Assembly (NCBI RefSeq): GCF_020382885.2
Contig: NC_058498.1
Coordinates: 6,918,501 to 6,982,500 of the forward strand
Length of the DNA: 64,000 nucleotides
Origin: Scatophagus argus
Taxonomy: Eukaryota; Chordata; Actinopteri; Scatophagidae
Direction: 5' to 3'
Shown: positions 1-11,170 of the stretch, piece by piece
Layout: the number at the start of each line of letters is the position of its first letter
Position numbering within the stretch: the stretch's first letter is position 1
The notes under the pieces: model-generated
Seen by the model: only the letters and a program-made list of their open reading frames with translations
The model's database searches: none
Told to the model about the DNA's origin: nothing
Program-made: the position numbers and the translations under genes

Positions 1-139
1 CCTGTCTCTTGTCTCCTTAGGGTTTGTCTGTGTGTCTTTATCATCTTTGTACACCATTTGTGTTCTCTGATGTCCTGTATGTCATTCTGTGGCTGTTTGT
101 GTGTGTATGTGTGCGTGCGCATTTGTGTTACACCCACAG

Positions 140-1492
140 ACATCAATGAGTGTGAGGTGAGGGATGCCTGTCAGCATGAGTGTATGAACACACCAGGGAG
201 CCACAGGTGTCTCTGTCCTGCCGGGTACCGACTCATGACCAACGGCAAGACGTGTCAAGGTGAGAAACAACCAGCTACTTCCTGTGCCCCGCCCCCCAAC
301 ATCATCATCACTTCATTATACCTTGTGCTGTAATAATGATAAGCTGTTTTTTTGTGCATAAAGATATAGACGAGTGCCTTGAACAAAACATCCAATGTGG
401 AGCGAACCGGATGTGCTTTAACATGAGAGGAAGTTACCAGTGTATTGACACACCCTGCCCACCAAACTACCAGAGGGATCCAGCCACTGGGTAAACCTTC
501 ACAGCAGGACACTCAGTTAGGATTAACGCATTAAAGAGATCAAACCACAGATCCAACCACAAACTAAATTATGTGTTCATTCTACGGGACTGGGACCAGT
601 TTGGGTTTATTAAACCTTTTATTAAAAGGTTTGTCTCAAAATTTGAATTGGATTTTGTCTCTGACAATCATTTTCATCTCATTTTTATTTATTGACAAAA
701 ATAAATAGATTTCGGTATATTTTTTTGCTAGTTTTATTTAGTTATCGAGGTTGTTGACGAAAACTATGATGAGAAGAACCTGTGGTCTGTGGTTTACCTG
801 GATATTAATTCTGTAAAAATCAAATGTCACATTTCCTTAGATATTATCCTAATACTGTGACAAAATGTGAAACCCAAGCATTTACACTGTAAACCAAGTG
901 AGTTCTTTGGATTCGGCTGAACTGACTCTACAAATGACATGCTTCCCTTTGATAGGTTTCTTTGGCTTTTGGTTTGTGTAGAATTGGTTCAAGAATATAT
1001 CTTCGATACATTACAGACACTGTAAATTCTCTTTAAATAATACTTTTAGACAATCTTAGACAATAATGGTTATTTTTCATCTGTCCTCCATCCCATTCCA
1101 CTGAAATCTGCTGTGTGTTTTTTAGGTTTTGCCTGAAGAACTGCCCACCAAATGACCTGGAGTGTGCACTCAGCCCTTACGCCCTGGAGTACAAGCTGCT
1201 GTCTCTCCCCTTTGGCATCGCAGCCAACCAGGACCTCATCCGACTGGTGGCCTACACACAAGACGGAGTGATGCACCCCAGAACCACCTTCCTGGCGGTG
1301 GACGAGGACGTCACATTACCTTTTGCCCTGCGAGACGAGAACCTGAAGGGGGTGCTGTTCACCACACAGGCGCTACGAGAGCCCCACACGTACCGCATGA
1401 AGGTTCGAGCCCTCTCCTACAGCGAAGACGGGGGCATCGAGTACCAGACGACTTTCATCGTCTACATCGCCGTCTCTGCCTACCCCTACTGA
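140..1492 (+). CDS. HMCN1: Hemicentin-1, 3'-terminal three coding exons (partial gene)
   Basis: This is the C-terminal end of a giant extracellular-matrix protein; the 5' part lies outside the window. Coding exons are 140-259, 364-490 and 1126-1492, with stop TGA at 1490-1492. The first two exons each carry a calcium-binding EGF-like module (DINEC and DIDEC starts, regular cysteines). The second continues into a [12 protein letters not shown] stretch that joins in phase to [10 protein letters not shown] in the last exon. The last exon encodes the fibulin-type C-terminal module and ends in [11 protein letters not shown], the characteristic hemicentin/fibulin terminus. Exon phases are 1, 2 and 0, and all donors and acceptors are GT/AG. 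Hemicentins organise basement-membrane linkages and cell-cell attachment. HMCN2 has a similar tail; HMCN1 is preferred because PTGS2, PLA2G4A and PDC lie alongside, as on human 1q31. The assignment to the hemicentin family is very secure; the paralogue call is good. Confidence 0.94.
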
Positions 1493-2310
1493 GAGCACTT
1501 TAAATGAGGGACAAAGGTGCGGCGATGACTCGCTGTCCGCCACATGCAGCACCACTGAGATGAATAAGCGAGTGGGTGTGGTTTTGGAAGTTTCCACGTC
1601 GGTAAACGAAGAGAGACCAGTGAGTGCATACAGCCCTGAAGACGTAAGGAAGTAGATTAAAGTGCATACGGGCCACTGGAGGTTAACAGGAGGCTTGGAT
1701 GAAACTGGCTGTTTATTGGCTCTGATCCCTGGGCTCCTCACCTCAGTCTGCCGGGACTTTGTCAGTGAAATGTTTTTATATTCTGCCTTATTTTCCCTTG
1801 TCCGTTCAGATTTATTTATAAGATCAACAAGATTTTGCTTCTCAAGGCCAAAGCGTCCACCACTGGCTCAAAAAGTAGGCTTCGCCCCTACTCAAGAAAT
1901 CTTACCTGGCTTCTTTTTTTTTCTTCTTTTTTACCTCTGTTATTAACTTATTGGGAATTGCTTGAATGAAAAATGGGCAGTTCCCACCTGTGTTTATCCC
2001 TTGTGTCATCAGTCACCGCAGTGGAGTTGTGACTGTTCAAATGTGGTGCTCATTTTGGCGATAGAAAACTTGACTGGCACGTTTTCTACAACCTCAGGAA
2101 GTGGCCTAACATTCACACGAGTGCATCAAATCAAACCCCATCCGATCGTCGCACTGATTCATTGTGCCGTACCGCGCCTTCCAATAGCTGATACCAGGAT
2201 GTATTTTATTTTTATGACTTGTACATATGTTTTTTTTTTCTCATGATGTATTGCTATACTGAACTTATTGTATCCATTTTGTAATAAATTTGTAATAAAT
2301 GAATATACAC
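1493..2310 (+). other. HMCN1: HMCN1 3' UTR with polyadenylation signals
   Basis: Non-coding sequence follows the HMCN1 stop without a further conserved reading frame. Two AATAAA hexamers lie close together at 2283-2288 and 2294-2299 in an AT-rich context, and are the likely cleavage signals. That would give a 3' UTR of about 0.8 kb. The end is inferred from the hexamers only. Confidence 0.6.
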
Positions 2311-5167
2311 TGAAATTAAGCACGTGTACTGTATGTCTGCAGTACCATTGCAGAAAACACTTCTGGTCCTTGTTAAGCAGCTAATAGGTAGCTAAAATTA
2401 ATGGATAAATAGTTGAAATAAATGGCGGCTTACGTTAAGGGGTACTTGAATTCATGGTGAGTTTATGTCTAAAACCATATGACTAAAAAAGTTTCTTTGT
2501 TATTGTTAAAAAAGTGCTGAATAAGTCTCGAGCGATCACATGATTGAGATTCATGCTTTGGACAGCCAATCAGAGGCCAGTTGTTTTTTGTTTTGTTTTT
2601 TCAATCTTTCAGCAAAAAAAATGACTACAAACGAAACAAATTCAAATATTATTTTTTAAAATTTATACATTTTAATAACAGCAGGCTAAAACCACCCTGT
2701 TCTGAATTACACATTTAGCTTTAGCTGAAACGTTATTTTATCACGTCCACGAGCCGTTTAGCATCCGCTTATCTTTAAGTGTGCGCACGCATCAACACAT
2801 CAAAACCCACAACAAAATCAGCATTCATACCTTTTATTTATTTATTTAGTCAAAAACGAACAAACATAAAAAAAGGAATATCGAATAAGGCAGTTTGTAC
2901 ATCAGTTTAGTATTCTCCCTCGTCTCCGACTAGAACACGTGAGGCAGAGGAAGAAGAAGAAGAAGAAACCATAACGTTCTCCTTTTCGCTTACATGTAAA
3001 ACTAGACGTTACTGCATTAGAGAAAAAGGAATCTAATGTCTGGATGCATCATGGCTGATGACAGTATTCACACATGAAAAGCCACGTCTAAACATCAACT
3101 GGTGAGAAAGCGACTCGCGATGCGTTTTAGCAAAAGCAACATCCAATCAGAAATTCCACTCACGCGACCGGAAATGAGCAGGAACGAAACATGACGCAGG
3201 AGCTGAACGTCCTTCGTCATTACGTCCACGCGCTGTTTATTTTCAAAACCGCGACATTCTTTTTTTTTTTCTTTAAACGCGGTTTTGTGTTAGTTTGTGC
3301 TGTTACAACGCCATCACTCGGTCGTTAAAATCCTTCTCTAGCACACAATGGAAACTAAATTCTCCATGGAAGCAAAAATAATAATCATTTGGCAACAGAG
3401 GAAATCTACCCGATAAGGCAGATAAAACTTTTTACTTTTCCGTTTTTCCGCTTAAATCTTCCAGAAGAGACACATAAACGTGTACAAAAGACAGGTATGA
3501 AATGCTTGAGAAAATACTTAAAACTCTCTACCATGGAATCATGCAAACAATATATATTTTTTTAAAATCACATAAAATTCCCTCTCCATTTTCAGAGAAC
3601 CAAAATATTATCATTATCTTAGTCTCTCTTGATATTGTTAAGCCTTTAAAACAACTTTTTTTAAAAAATGTTGATCAAGTCGGGATTTAGCCTCGAGGCA
3701 AAAGTCATTACTATAAAGAGGAAAATGTTTAATCCTAGATTACCTTTCTGTTAAATACCAAAAATAAAAAAAAAGCAATCTGATAAAAGACTCTCAGGGT
3801 CATTTTCCTGAAATACAGACAAAATGCAGCTCCTTTAAACAGCAGAGCCACATGATGTGCAGTAGCAGACAGACAAGACAGACGTACACAGAATGTCAGG
3901 ATCAGTAAAATGAGATTAATAAGAGTGGTAGTGGAGATGCATCGTGGGTAATAATACTTAACTGGGGCAGCCGGCAGCGTGAAAGGATGGATGGATGGAT
4001 GACACCACCCCACCCCACCCCCGCAAGTGCACGGCGACCCCCGTGACCAAATCCACCACCCTCCATCTGTGACTGTGCTTTTCAGGATGCTCCCGCTGCT
4101 AAAGTGTTATGTCGAGAGGCAGTGAGAGGATTTACTGACAGAGAATCAGGCTTTTATTCCACCAGGAAGTCTCTACTGCGCAAATGACACAAGGGAATGA
4201 TGCGAAAAACCGACACCGAGAGAGTTTTCCTGAGAGAAGCAAAGCTGGATACGCTGCTGTGTTTGTTCATATCAGCTGTGTACAGCAGCGGCTCCCGAAC
4301 GCTTAAATTAAAGGAGGTCTGCTGGTGACTCCTCGTCACACAGGCTGAGGTTAATTAAAAAAAAGGTATAACAACTATCCATCCATCCATCCATTTTGTA
4401 TATCCGGCAGGGTCGCGGGGGAGCTGGAGCCTATCCCAGCTGACTACGGGTGAGAGGTGGGGTACACCCTGGACTGGTCGCCAGTCAATCGCAGGGCCAA
4501 CACACAAACAACCACACACTCTCACACTCACACCTAGGGGCAATGTAGAGTAGCCAATTAACCTGATGTGCATGTTTTTGGTATTGTGGGAGGAAGCCAG
4601 AGTACCAAAAACCCACACAGGCACAGGGAGAACATGCAAACTCCACACAGAAGGGCCCAGACCGGGATTCGAACCTGGAACCCTCTTGCTGTGAGGCGAC
4701 AATGCTAACCACTGCACCACCGTGCTGCCCCGTATAGCAATTAACAAGACAAAATATTAGAGGGACGTGTCAAAATCAATACTCAAATGCTGACCAGCGT
4801 TTTGGGTTGGGAACCGCTGCTGCACAGGAATGACATGGAGAGGGAGGAGGGTGGGATACTGTTAAAATATCAGGGACGCATCCCACACAGATGGGGTGTG
4901 AATTCATCTGTAGCACCCTGTGAGGAATTTAGCAGACTGTGATCGTGCATAGGAAGAAAGAAGAAAACCCTTTTTTATTTTAACCTAATGTGACCCAGAT
5001 CTGATTTTCTTTTCTTTTTCAGACTGAACGCAGCAGGATCGTACACTGGGTTAAAAAACAGCTGCTCCTTTGAGTCGCTATGCTATCTGTCAGATTACGT
5101 GAACGGTACAGTACAGATGCAGTCCTCCTGTAGAGATGTGGAGTGAACTGATCCTCGGCTGCCTCTC
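2311..5167. other. Convergent HMCN1/ARPC5 flank: possible ARPC5 3' UTR and intergenic DNA
   Basis: No coding sequence was recognised here. Read on the minus strand, AATAAA hexamers lie at about 4979-4974, 4158-4153 and 2838-2833, so the ARPC5 3' UTR could be roughly 0.2, 1.0 or 2.3 kb long. A SINE occupies 4366-4736. The rest is AT-rich with short simple repeats, such as (GAA)n near 2948-2967 and (GGAT)n near 3986-4001. Confidence 0.4.
4366..4740 (-). repeat. tRNA-derived SINE with (GGAT)n tail, near full length
   Basis: Read on the minus strand, the element starts near 4736 with a tRNA-like head. A box A-like TGGTGCAGTGG segment lies near 4720-4731 and a box B GGTTCGAATCC is the complement of 4675-4685. 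A conserved body follows and the element ends in a GGAT microsatellite (complement of 4374-4393). The same body recurs at 48.77-49.08 kb (head missing) and, much decayed, at 37.80-38.06 kb. That recurrence and the internal Pol III boxes identify it as a SINE. The frame seen through it (4355-4747) is not a gene. Confidence 0.8.
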
Positions 5168-7484
5168 TTACACCGTCTTCCTCGCTGTGAGTACCCTGAC
5201 GATGCTGCCCACTCCTCCAGCCGCCAGAGCCTGGACACACAGGAAGAGAAAATACATTCAGTCCCACCCTTCTCAACACGAGGCTCTTTAATTAGCATTC
5301 ATACTTCCCACTCCTGACCATCATTCAACTGTCACCATTTCTTAACCTTCATCACGTTTTGTTGACATGTTAGAGTAAAATTAATTCTGGTTTTCTCAAG
5401 TTGACGCTAAGACACTCGGAGTTTGGGTTATTAGAATTGTTATCAGGAGAGAAAACCTTCCACTGGTGATTGTTTAAAATCAAGAGCTTGTCCGGGGGTT
5501 TTTTTCTGGGAAACTTTCCCTCTGCAACTTTGTCAACAATGAAGAGTAAAGTTTTGCCTTTTCATGCCACTGCAGGAGGACCGCGCTGCTGTTTTCTGAT
5601 GGCCTCTCGAAGCCCTTGTAGATGTATTTCATCAGCAGGTCCACACCGTTCTTGTCGAGGGACTGCACCCCTTTCTCAATGTCGCTGCTTTTAAAGGCAC
5701 TGAGCACCTTCAGCACCAAACCCTCTGCGCGATCCTGAGAAGATAAGACAAGATGTGAGTTGAGTGAATTACAAGTCTGGTTCCGGACATCTGAATCACT
5801 TATTCCTTACCTGAATTGTCACAAGATCTTAGCTGCTTTTCAAAAATGATGCATTTACATCAGCAGACATCATTGTGTTTAAATTGCCACACAAACGTCA
5901 TCAGTAATTTCATCATTCAAGAGTGTAAAAGCCTACAAAGTGGTTTATATAAAATAATATTATCATGGCAAACACTTGAAACACCAGGAAAACCAGACGC
6001 ACCTTGACATTCTGGTTCTTTGTGTTGATTGGCGGGTTCTTCAGAACTGCGTGCAAAGCCTCCATGAGATTTCCTGTGCAGGGAGGGTTAAGGATGCGAC
6101 AGCAACGGCTTCGAGCTCAAATATGATACGTAAACGTAGTGTCAAGCATCACGATTCTCCGTGTTACTGATAATTAGCTTCTGACGCTGATCTCTAAGGT
6201 GGTGAAGGTGATTTTTGTGACTTTGTTCCTGTTGTTGTTACTGTAGGTGTGTGGCTTTGGGTTCCTCACCACCTGCAGGTCTGCACGTCCATTTTAATGT
6301 GAATTGCATAGAGTTTACTTGTAACACAACGCTGCCTTGCCTTTACACAAGCTTTCAAATGACCACCTTAAAGGACAGATTCAACTTTTTTTCCCAATCT
6401 GTTGTTGAATCAATACTCACATTTTCATATGTGAAAATGCTGTGAAGAGACAACTTCTTAGTGTAAACATAATTCGACAAAATCCACAACACTCATTCTG
6501 GAAACAAGTTAGCAGGGGTTAACATAACAATAATAATAATAATAATGATATGAGGACGGAGTCTTCTTGAGTTAAACAAATCATTGAATTATCTTCCACT
6601 GTTACAGTAAAAAATTACCTCTTTTCAGACAGAATGAATAACACATTACATAAAGGCATGTCAATATTGTTTCACGCTCACATTTATCAAATTGTATCAC
6701 CAAACTGTAAAAAAAAAATGTGAACCAGCCCTTTAACTCTCCTCCACTGTAATATGAGGAGGGAGGAAACCATCCCATTCAATGAGGAAGTAGAACATTT
6801 TCATACCTTATAAGGTCTATGAAATAGGCGAAAAAGGCTCAGCTGGCTACAGGCTTTACCCAGACACTGCACAAACTTCACCATCTACACCTCCACCCAA
6901 AATGTAACTGCTGTATTAACGTAACTGCTGCAGAAAAAGTTGATTTCTGGCACACGAAGCAAAGCTGTGCTTCTGCAACACTCCTCTCACCGTGCTAACA
7001 GGCACAAACACAGTTAAGTTGCACCAGCATTTTAAGACACTTCAGTTAAAACGGGCCTCGAAAATATTAAGTGCTGAACCTGTACTTATGTAAATACACA
7101 CTAGTTTGCAGTTAATATACATAAAGAGCCTGTTCTGTCTTGGGGCAAAAATCCCTGGAATGTGACTGTCAGGCAAGTCTGAACAGTGACCGGCCTGCAT
7201 GCAAAACGCCCATTCAAACAGGCATCAAGAGCGATCATATAGGAGAGGAAATATGCACAGAAGTCGTAGCTTTTAATACACTGTTGGTTTTTCATGGCGG
7301 ATCGCGTATGCTAACATACGGCTAGCTAATCACGTAAAGGATATTGCCTGATAAGGGAGTCCACCTCTGCCTCGTCGGGACCCAGCTGGTTTTCTCCCCC
7401 GTCCTCCTCGTCCACAAATTTGTTCTCGTCGTACTCGTCCACGTCCACTCGCCTGAAGCGGGCGGACACGGTGCTCTTCGACAT
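5168..7484 (-). CDS. ARPC5: Actin-related protein 2/3 complex subunit 5 (p16-Arc)
   Basis: This is the smallest Arp2/3 subunit, which helps tether the complex that nucleates branched actin filaments in the cytoplasm. Four coding exons on the minus strand: 7484-7345, 6075-6003, 5734-5558 and 5230-5168 (stop TAA 5170-5168). They give 150 residues, close to the family's usual ~151. Recognisable segments are [18 protein letters not shown] near the N terminus, [41 protein letters not shown] and the terminus [13 protein letters not shown]. The motifs KNPPINTK and [11 protein letters not shown] favour ARPC5 over its paralogue ARPC5L. The start is the only ATG before the conserved acidic N terminus. 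Intron 1 is AT-AC (U12 type), intron 2 is GT-AG and intron 3 is GC-AG; all phases join without a break. It is transcribed toward HMCN1 (tail to tail). Confidence 0.97.
5231..5557 (-). other. ARPC5: GC-AG intron 3 of ARPC5
   Basis: Exon 3 ends in CATGAAAAG (His-Glu-Lys) at 5558 and the next bases on the minus strand are GCAAAAC, so the donor is GC. The acceptor is ...GTGTCCAG before GCTCTGGCG at 5230. Joining gives [12 protein letters not shown], the conserved family sequence, and no nearby GT would do so. GC-AG introns are a known minority class of the major spliceosome. Confidence 0.88.
6076..7344 (-). other. ARPC5: U12-type (minor spliceosome) AT-AC intron 1 of ARPC5
   Basis: On the minus strand, exon 1 ends ...ATCAGGCA at 7345 and the intron begins ATATCCTTT (7344-7336), an exact match to the U12 AT-AC donor consensus. 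The intron ends ...CCTGCAC at 6076. A TCCTTAAC branch-point motif (complement of 6087-6094) lies about a dozen bases from the acceptor, as U12 introns require. No GT or GC donor keeps the frame. Joining CA to AGGAAATCTC restores Gln-Gly-Asn-Leu, the family sequence at this point. Confidence 0.93.
6350..6800. repeat. Possible old interspersed repeat inside ARPC5 intron 1
   Basis: The stretch beginning TTAAAGGACAGATTCAAC resembles the terminus of short non-autonomous elements common in fish introns, and it includes an (AAT)n run at 6529-6545. No coding potential was seen. The assignment is by remembered resemblance only. Confidence 0.3.
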
Positions 7485-8029
7485 GTCGGCGGCGGTTTGG
7501 GAGTCTTATTCTCGGCTGGAAAGGACAAGAGTTGGAGTTGAAGCTCAAGTCCCGGCCTTTCTTTCTGTTTTTTTACAGTGATTTTCTTTGATACGGCTGT
7601 CACGGGCAGGCAGGCAGGCAGGCGGCTTCCTGACTTCCTCCCCTTTTTTCTCTTTCTCTGTGTTTTTTTGGTTCCATGTAAGCGAGAGTTCCACCTACTG
7701 GCCAGCATGTGGTACTGCAACGCGCTGTACTTCCCGATTTGGTTCGCTAGAGGGCGGTCAAACATCAGAAATTAAATAATTGTGAACGCAGCACGCTGAT
7801 GTAAATGTCATGTTTCAACACATTCTTGACTATTAAAATCTTGCCAAATCACACATTCATAAATCTGAGCACTCCAATTCTTCAACATTCTTTTGTAGTC
7901 TTTGAAACAATTTCAAGCAGGATTTTGTACTAAAAAAAAAAACAAATAGAGAAGTATTCACGTTTTTCACTTTGGTAAAAGAGGAATACCAAAGTCTAAA
8001 AATAACTTGTTGCAAGCCCTGAATTCAAA

Positions 8030-8458
8030 ATGCTACTCAGGCCTAAGTAAAAGTACAGAAGTACTATCAACAAAACATGCTTAAGGTAAGTAAAAGCAGT
8101 CATGCAGAATGGCTCCTTACACTAAGTTATATTAGCTTAGAATATTATGTTATTTTGTTTTTAATCGCTAGTGAAAACATTTAAGAGCATTTTCCTGTTA
8201 TACTTTGACAACACTCAGATAATTTTAGATGCTTTATATACGAACGTATAAGCATGTTTTTTAATGTGAAAAGTAACTTGCATTTGTAAGTGTAAAATAT
8301 ATGTGATGGAGCAAAGAGTAGAATATTTACATACTAAATGTAGTGAAGTAGAAGTATGAAGTAGCAGAAAATCAACATAATCTTAAAGTATAAGTATGTC
8401 AAAATTGTACTTCAGGATAGTACTTCAGTAAGGGCCCTGAGTTACTTTCCACCACTGA
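8030..8458 (-). repeat. Non-autonomous DNA-element remnant of the fish 'AAGTACTTAAGTA' type
   Basis: The stretch is dominated by AAGTA/GTACTT words and ends at TTACTTTCCACCACTGA (about 8440-8457). That is a terminal sequence repeatedly seen in fish non-autonomous DNA elements, likely hAT-like. Related fragments occur at 25.95-26.07, 45.25-45.48 and 54.95-55.15 kb. There is no open frame. The family name is from memory and not tested. Confidence 0.5.
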
Positions 8459-9523
8459 AAAAAAGCCCATAAATGTTGTGATTTAAAGTATTTTATTTAA
8501 TGTCAAAAAAACGTCAAACGTCAAAAAAACTCTCCATGAACAACAAAAAGTTGTTGTTCAACTTTATTTTTTTCATTTTCCTTACGCAAAGGAAAAACAA
8601 ACAGTAAACAAAAACAACAACACAATGAAAAGTGTATAATTTGAAAATAAAAAAAAATAAAATTTTGAAATACAATGAAATCCAAAAAACATTGATCAAA
8701 TATACAAATCTGAACCAGAAAAAAAAAGTTTAAAGTCAACTTTGTAGTTATGTTACCTGCACATTGTCACACATGGTCTTATCATTACAAGATAGTGCGA
8801 CTTGCTAAAAAGAATTTTTAAAAATAAACAAAAATGTACACAAGTAATTGCTGGAAAATGAATTATTTTAAGATGTGGAATGATGAAATAGATAAAAAAA
8901 AACCCAAAAAAAACAATGCAAAGTTTGTGCAGCCTTCAGTTAAATGAAGCTACAAAGAGTGAACATCAACCGTCACAACAATCCCTCCATGTGGACGTTT
9001 CGGTCACGTTTAAAAAAAAAAACAAAAACAAAAAAAACTTACAGTCTGTTTAACCAGTTTTGACTTAAGAGCGAGAAACATTATCACATTTCCATTAACA
9101 TTTTGGCAGTAAACGCAACAGCCAGTCGCTTCTCACACTGCTGACTGGACAGTCTGCAGAGAACGAATCCTCAATCGGGATTTCTTTTTAAAGAAAAAGA
9201 AAAACAGTTTACAAGAAAAACCATAAACAGTATAAAAGCACAAGTAAACACAATTCACGTTCAGATAATTTCCACATGATGGCATTCGGTCATTGAGTTT
9301 AATATGGAGTGAGGTTTAAGGAAGAAAGTTTTCATCTCAGACTAAACAAAGCACACACGCACACACACACTCACACACACAGGGTTGCTTTAAGTGTGTG
9401 ATGCAACTGCATAGCACACATATAATGACTGACTGGGCTTTTCCTCTATTAGCTCTCAGATGCAACTGCTCCAGTGATTAAACCTGGGTTTTATCCAAAC
9501 AGATGACATATCCAGCAATCTCC

Positions 9524-9554
9524 GGTGTGTGTGTGTGTGTGCGTGTGTGTGTGT
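9524..9554 (+). repeat. (TG)n microsatellite
   Basis: About 15 GT/TG units interrupted by one C. Confidence 0.9.
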
Positions 9555-10096
9555 TGAGTCACAGCCTCTGCTGACCATTTCAGCACTGCGGTGACCACAA
9601 CGTCAGCTCTGTGGTCTCAGAGTTTTTTCTGTGTCACACGAAAATTGCGTCTTTTCTCTTTGCAGGAAGTCTGAAAAACTTTCCATGTTGCTAATTCACA
9701 CGCTCAACTTGATTTGAATCACAGAGGCAAGTTGGACTGAACACAAGCGTACATTTCCGGTTGTCAGGCTGCAAGACAAACGGGCCAAAGGTTCTGGCTT
9801 TTCAATCCTCACACTGAGCTCATATTAAATTTTGGCTGGGAGTCCTGAGCTCTCGCCATGATACAGGGCACACAGCCCATTGGTGTGGATTCTGACCAAT
9901 AGAAACTGGCTCCTAACACACAGGCCTTTTCTGGGAAGTCGAGAAAGTGGGACACACCTACGTTTCATTGTTGGAAGTGGAATTTTCAATTTTCTTATCT
10001 GCTCTGTCTAGACTGCTGGCCTTTTGCCTCAGGAGGAGGAAGGATAACACCAGTGTATTTAACACTGTGGACCTCCCATTCCCTGCCCTCTGCAGC

Positions 10097-10121
10097 ACAC
10101 ACACACACACACACACACACC
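10097..10121 (+). repeat. (AC)n microsatellite
   Basis: Uninterrupted CA repeat of about 12 units. Confidence 0.9.
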
Positions 10122-10273
10122 GTATCTGACATATGTGAGCCAGGAAGGCAACTGGTTTGTTTCAGGGGAGTGAGAAAATGTTGCTCACTGCACTGAACAT
10201 GACTATGTAAGAGTGAAGTTGAATTACAACCCAACATGAATAGCACGATTGGACGATTGTGAAACCCCTCCAT

Positions 10274-10275
<2 letters not shown>

Positions 10276-10312
<37 letters not shown>

Positions 10313-10322
10313 CACACACACA
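10276..10322 (+). repeat. (CA)n microsatellite
   Basis: About 23 CA units with a single CG interruption near 10306. It accounts for the VCVCVC-type frames on the minus strand. Confidence 0.92.
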
Positions 10323-10914
10323 GAGTATTGCGTGCATTGGTCATGAGTGTCCTCATTGTGGGATTTGTGGTGCGCCCCAACCCGTCTGTGCTATGTGAAT
10401 GACTCAGCACATCAAAAGGCGGGCAAACAGGCACATACATGACCTTCACGTGAATGTGAAAATTAAAGAGCCCTGGAAAATTTCAATATTTGAGTTTCCC
10501 CTCCTACTGTACAGCACACTCTGAGGCAGGCAGGCAGACAGGCAGACACTGCAGAGGAGACGAAACTTGAAACGGCTTCTGAGGAGCTTTCAGCGTCGGA
10601 GCGAACCTGCAGGGCGCCGAGCCAGGTGCTTCCGTGCCATAGAAGAGGACTACCACCATAGGAAAGCATCCTAAGCACATAATTAGTACGTTCACATGAG
10701 GGGAATATTACACTTGGATGATGGTTTAATTGGGGAATGTAATGAATTAGTGGGTGCTGCGTTGGAGCAGGTCTCCAGGCTGGGAGCGACTGTGGGTGGC
10801 TTCCTCCTTTCTGGAGGTGAAAGTGGTTCTGGTGTTTTGTAACATCACATCGAACTGTTGTTGAGATTATCATACTGGTGCTGCACATGTCTTTGCCTTT
10901 GATGTGTATTGGTG

Positions 10915-11170
10915 TGGAAGCAGCCGCGGCCTAGAGGTTGGAGAAGCAGCTTGTGATCGGAGGGTCACTGGTTCGATTCCCTCCACTGGATGGGCAGGAG
11001 AAGTTTGGGTGTGGTGGAGTGATTAATGCGAAACAAATGCTCCCCAGTTCCTCCATTAGCTGGCTTGAGCAAGGCACTTAACCCCCCCAATATGCTCCCC
11101 GGGCGCTTGATGCTGCCCACTGCTCCTGTGTGTGTTTCACACACTGAATTTGAGGCATGAAACTAGAAAC
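10915..11170 (+). repeat. tRNA-derived SINE, second family, copy 1
   Basis: A box A-like GGCCTAGAGGTTGGAGAAGC (about 10928-10947) and box B GGTTCGATTCC (about 10970-10980) form a tRNA-related head. A body containing GAGCAAGGCACTTAACCCCC and CTGCCCACTGCTCCTGTGTG follows. A second copy with the same order of blocks lies at 26.22-26.46 kb. No gene is inferred. Confidence 0.75.

Noticed and set aside
1162..1503. Second long plus-strand frame over the last HMCN1 exon
   Set aside because: It is a shadow frame; the 1126-1492 frame carries the conserved hemicentin terminus.
4355..4747. 130-codon minus-strand ORF
   Set aside because: It is a reading frame through a tRNA-derived SINE with visible box B and GGAT tail.
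7322..7765. 147-codon minus-strand ORF over the ARPC5 first exon
   Set aside because: It is a shifted frame of the real ARPC5 exon 1 (7484-7345) plus its 5' UTR.
9995..10449. VCVCVC-rich ORFs on the minus strand
   Set aside because: They are translations of the CA microsatellites at 10097-10121 and 10276-10322.
10463..10888. 141-codon minus-strand ORF
   Set aside because: No family resemblance, a Cys/Pro-rich low-complexity end from (CAGG)n-like sequence, and no splice or start context supporting it.
10970..10981. GGTTCGATTCC box B suggesting a tRNA gene (also at 26.25 kb and, in complement, 4.68 kb)
   Set aside because: No cloverleaf can be drawn around them; each is the head of a SINE.
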